From: Alphaproteobacteria bacterium
GTDB lineage: Bacteria > Pseudomonadota > Alphaproteobacteria > UBA8366
Assembly (NCBI GenBank): GCA_021774335.1
Contig: JAJFJD010000033.1
Coordinates: forward strand, 186,001 to 250,000
Length of the DNA: 64,000 nucleotides
Direction of reading: 5' to 3'
In this document: positions 61,599 to 64,000 of the stretch, one piece after another
Layout of the letters: every line of letters starts with the position of its first letter
How positions within the stretch are numbered: the stretch's first letter is position 1
Translations under genes and position numbers: made by a program
Notes under the pieces: generated by a model
Database searches by the model: none
The model's input: only the letters and a program-made list of their open reading frames with translations
Told to the model about the DNA's origin: nothing

Positions 61599-63197
61599 TT
61601 ACTTATCCAGCCAGACGCTTTCCAAACGCCAGCCGTTGTAGACACTGTTGGTCATCGTCGTGAAATTCTTCACATGCGGGTGCCAACAGGTCGCGCCCTT
61701 GTTGTTGAAGATGATCGGGCGAGCTGCGTCTTCCTGCAGCTTCTTGTCGATTTCCCACACGATCTTCTTGCGGGCGGCGACGTCTTCCGTCATCGACTGT
61801 TTCTCGAAGAGCTTTTCGAGATCGGCGTTGCAGTAGCCGGTGTAGTTGCGCTGCGAGCCGCACGCATAGTTCTCGTAGAACATGGCGTCCGGATCGTCCA
61901 CGCCGATACCGGTCAGATTCAGACCGACCGAGTAGTCCTTGCGGGCCACCTTGGCGTGCCAGTTGCTGGTCTCGACCGTCTCGAGTTCGGCATCGACATA
62001 GATGCTCTTGAGATGGTCGATCAGGATGACCGCCGGGTCGCGATAGATCGCGATGTTCCGGGTGGCAACCTTGAACTTGAGCCGGTTCTTATCGCTGTAG
62101 CCTTTCTTCTTCATGATCGCGCGGGCTTTCTCGCGATTGGCGTTTACGTCCGGGTTGTAGCCCGCAACCGTCTTCAGGAATTCCGGCGGCATACCCCAGA
62201 CGCCACTCGGCGGCGGCAGCAACGCGCCACTCTTGATGGTTTGACCATGGCCGAGGATCTTGATGAAAGCGTCACGATCGATCGACAACACCATCGCGCG
62301 GCGAATGTCCGGATCGTTGAACGGTGGCTTGTCCTGATTGACGATCAGATTGGTGGTCACGTTCGTCGTCCGCAGCTGGCAAATGGCCTTGGGCGCCTGT
62401 TCCTTGACGTCTTTCAGCAACGGAATCGATACGTCAACGTTGAACGTCATATCGAACTTGCCTGCGATGAATGCCAAGACGCGGGTCGAGCGGCTCTTGA
62501 TGATCGTCCATTCGATCGCGTCGAGATGGGGAAGGCCCTTCTTCCAGTATTTGTCGTTCTTCTTGAACTTGACGAATTCGTTCTGCTTCAACTGAACGAA
62601 CTTGAAGGGACCGGTCCCGATGGGATGCGTGCGCATCTTCTTGGGCGGCACGTGGCACGGGTACACCGGCGAATAGCCGGACGCGAGCAAAGCGATGAAG
62701 GCCGGCTGTTTGCGTTTCAGGTGGAACGTCACCTGCGTATCGCTATCCGCCGTAACTTTATCGAGATTCTTGTACCAGGACTTACGGGGATTTTTGCGAA
62801 ACTTGGCTTTCCGCTTTCCCTGAAGCATGTCCCAGGTGCAGACGACGTCCTTTGCGCTGAAGGGCTTGCCGTCATGCCATTTGACGCCCGAACGCAGATT
62901 AAACGTCAGCTTTGACTTGTCTTTGTTCCAGGACCATTTGCTGGCGAGGTCCGGGACGATGGTATCGATGCTGTTTGTCGGCTTGCTCTGATCGTACATG
63001 ACCAGATTGTTGAAGATCGGCATGTAGGGCGACAGGGTCGAGTTTGTCGCCTCTTCATGGATCGATCCGCTCGGCGGCGTCCCGCGGTGATACACCTTGA
63101 GCGTACCGCCGCTCTTCTGCGCCAGTGCCGCCCCGGCGCCAAGCGAGACGGCGAACAGTACGGCACCCGCCGCACATACACTAATCTTCCGTAGCAT
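61599..63197 (-). CDS. ABC transporter substrate-binding protein, family 5 (peptide/opine/nickel type)
   Basis: This 532-residue periplasmic receptor heads the five-gene operon. The signal peptide ends GAALAQ. Family 5 features are LTFNLRSGVKWHDGKPFSAKDVV, the segment IGTGPFKFVQL, and NDPDIRRAMVLSIDRDAFI. The protein is unusually lysine-rich. Ligand identity is open. The ATG at 63197 is chosen since GGGAGGAG lies about 9 nt upstream; an ATG eight codons further up would place this site inside the coding region. The following hairpin fits excess production of the receptor. Confidence 0.93.
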   Translation of the reverse strand: MLRKISVCAAGAVLFAVSLGAGAALAQKSGGTLKVYHRGTPPSGSIHEEATNSTLSPYMPIFNNLVMYDQSKPTNSIDTIVPDLASKWSWNKDKSKLTFNLRSGVKWHDGKPFSAKDVVCTWDMLQGKRKAKFRKNPRKSWYKNLDKVTADSDTQVTFHLKRKQPAFIALLASGYSPVYPCHVPPKKMRTHPIGTGPFKFVQLKQNEFVKFKKNDKYWKKGLPHLDAIEWTIIKSRSTRVLAFIAGKFDMTFNVDVSIPLLKDVKEQAPKAICQLRTTNVTTNLIVNQDKPPFNDPDIRRAMVLSIDRDAFIKILGHGQTIKSGALLPPPSGVWGMPPEFLKTVAGYNPDVNANREKARAIMKKKGYSDKNRLKFKVATRNIAIYRDPAVILIDHLKSIYVDAELETVETSNWHAKVARKDYSVGLNLTGIGVDDPDAMFYENYACGSQRNYTGYCNADLEKLFEKQSMTEDVAARKKIVWEIDKKLQEDAARPIIFNNKGATCWHPHVKNFTTMTNSVYNGWRLESVWLDK

Positions 63198-63390
63198 ATT
63201 AAGGGTCTCCTCCCATTGCATACATTCTAATTTTTATTGTTTTTCTTATTTGTACCGTTCGTATCGACGGTGCATTGCGTTTTAGAAAGTGCGTATCAGG
63301 AGGATAGACGGAATTGCGGAAGGTGAGCAATCATATCGTGATCAATTTCTAACGGTGGCCTGCGGCTAAAGGCAGCAGCGCATCGTCGGC

Positions 63391-63888
63391 TCAATCCTCA
63401 CCGGCAAGACCGGAACCAAAAAATTCGCCGACGTCGTGTTCGGCGGAGAGATCGACCAGGTCACGGACCCTTTCCCGGATGCTTTGCGGCAAAGTAACGT
63501 CGGAGCAAGCGCAGATATCGATCAGCATTTGCTCCAGTAAACCGATCCGCACGCGCGTGTCGGTGTCGCCCTTCGATAAAAGGACCGCTTCCAACTGGTC
63601 GCCGATCCCGCGCTCGACATGGGTTTCATGGGAATGCGTCAGAGATTGCGCCAAGACAAGCGCGCGTCGCCACGTTACCGCCTCGGCTTCGGCCGCATCC
63701 TTGGCGGTCGCCGCTTCGATCAGAAGCGCGATGCGATCGGGCGTGCAGAGATCGTGAAATTCCGCCTGCGCTTGTTTGACGAGGTAGACATTCGGAAGTC
63801 CCACCTCCGCCTCGGCGCTGCGCTTGAAATGTTCAAGCCGCTTTCCGGATGCGCGAAGCTTCTCAAGCCAATCCGGATCGTCCAACAT
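63391..63888 (-). CDS. Unrecognised soluble protein
   Basis: The reading frame encodes about 165 mainly helical, acidic residues without signal peptide or membrane segment. It starts MLDDPDWLEKLRASGKRLEHF and has a run of Ala and Glu in the middle (AATAKDAAEAEAVTW) and a CACSD stretch near the C-terminus. I recognise no family. GGGGCGGGGG lies about 9 nt before the ATG at 63888; a GTG at 63909 is the alternative start. It lies upstream of the peptide-transporter operon on the same strand, about 190 bp away. Confidence 0.6.
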   Translation of the reverse strand: MLDDPDWLEKLRASGKRLEHFKRSAEAEVGLPNVYLVKQAQAEFHDLCTPDRIALLIEAATAKDAAEAEAVTWRRALVLAQSLTHSHETHVERGIGDQLEAVLLSKGDTDTRVRIGLLEQMLIDICACSDVTLPQSIRERVRDLVDLSAEHDVGEFFGSGLAGED

Positions 63889-64000
63889 GTTTGCAAACCC
63901 CCGCCCCACTTCAACGCCGCCGCGCCATGTCCGTCAGAAGCCGCACCCAAACGCGGCATGAAGGACATAAACGACGGCATCGTTCCGGCGGTCAGTGCGT

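Overview
The window looks like chromosomal DNA of a GC-rich alphaproteobacterium, probably a free-living, metabolically versatile member of the Rhodospirillales or a neighbouring order. The evidence is a complete Aap-type general amino-acid ABC transporter (aapJQMP), a 41-residue zinc-less bL36, GlcDEF glycolate oxidase, TRAP and peptide ABC transporters, many CoA and hydroxyacid enzymes, and two perfect matches to the CtrA box TTAA-N7-TTAAC, both intergenic. Genus cannot be told from the sequence alone. I found no tRNA, rRNA, insertion sequence, integrase, prophage gene, CRISPR array or defence locus, and no gene that I can recognise as a DNA-binding transcription factor.

Layout. 1-4.4 kb: an enolase-family gene (cut by the window edge) overlapping a small-molecule kinase, a TPR protein, a DUF2817 peptidase-like protein and an alpha/beta-hydrolase-OsmC fusion. 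4.5-12.7 kb: an M19 dipeptidase homologue with altered metal ligands next to an HpcH/HpaI aldolase, then glcD-glcE-glcF plus a methyltransferase, rpmJ with its terminator, and a second methyltransferase under a CtrA box. 12.9-26 kb: a CoA-transferase, a fused SpmA/SpmB-type membrane protein, a YkgJ cysteine-cluster protein, an S41 protease, a predicted diiron haem-oxygenase-fold oxidase overlapping an HbpS-type protein, RidA, an Ldh2-type dehydrogenase, an unaccompanied molybdenum hydroxylase large subunit, a TPP enzyme and a class V PLP enzyme.

26-41.5 kb: a Nudix hydrolase with a PiT phosphate transporter and an MFS carrier, a HisD-superfamily (HpsN-like) dehydrogenase overlapping an SDR, then MAPEG, crotonase, EamA, glyoxalase II, a second class V PLP enzyme, a beta-hydroxyacid dehydrogenase, a carboxyltransferase, a cupin, an orphan peptide-type binding protein and DUF502. 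41.8-47.8 kb: an HpcH/HpaI aldolase, a D-2-hydroxyacid dehydrogenase, an RraA-type aldolase and a DctPQM TRAP transporter with a twin-palindrome operator, together resembling an uptake and breakdown module for a 2-oxo or hydroxy acid. 48-64 kb: a truncated globin, a fused kinase/P-loop ATPase, aapJQMP, a small CtrA-box-linked membrane protein, an AhpD-like protein, an MFS carrier, a five-gene peptide/nickel-type ABC operon and one unrecognised gene.

The overall theme is scavenging and oxidation of small organic acids, amino acids and peptides. No whole new defence or mobile system is visible. The best leads are the CtrA-linked genes, the twin TTGATCAA operator with its aldolase/TRAP neighbourhood, the diiron oxidase/HbpS pair, the HpsN-like/SDR pair, the M19 protein lacking metal ligands and the enolase/kinase overlap.
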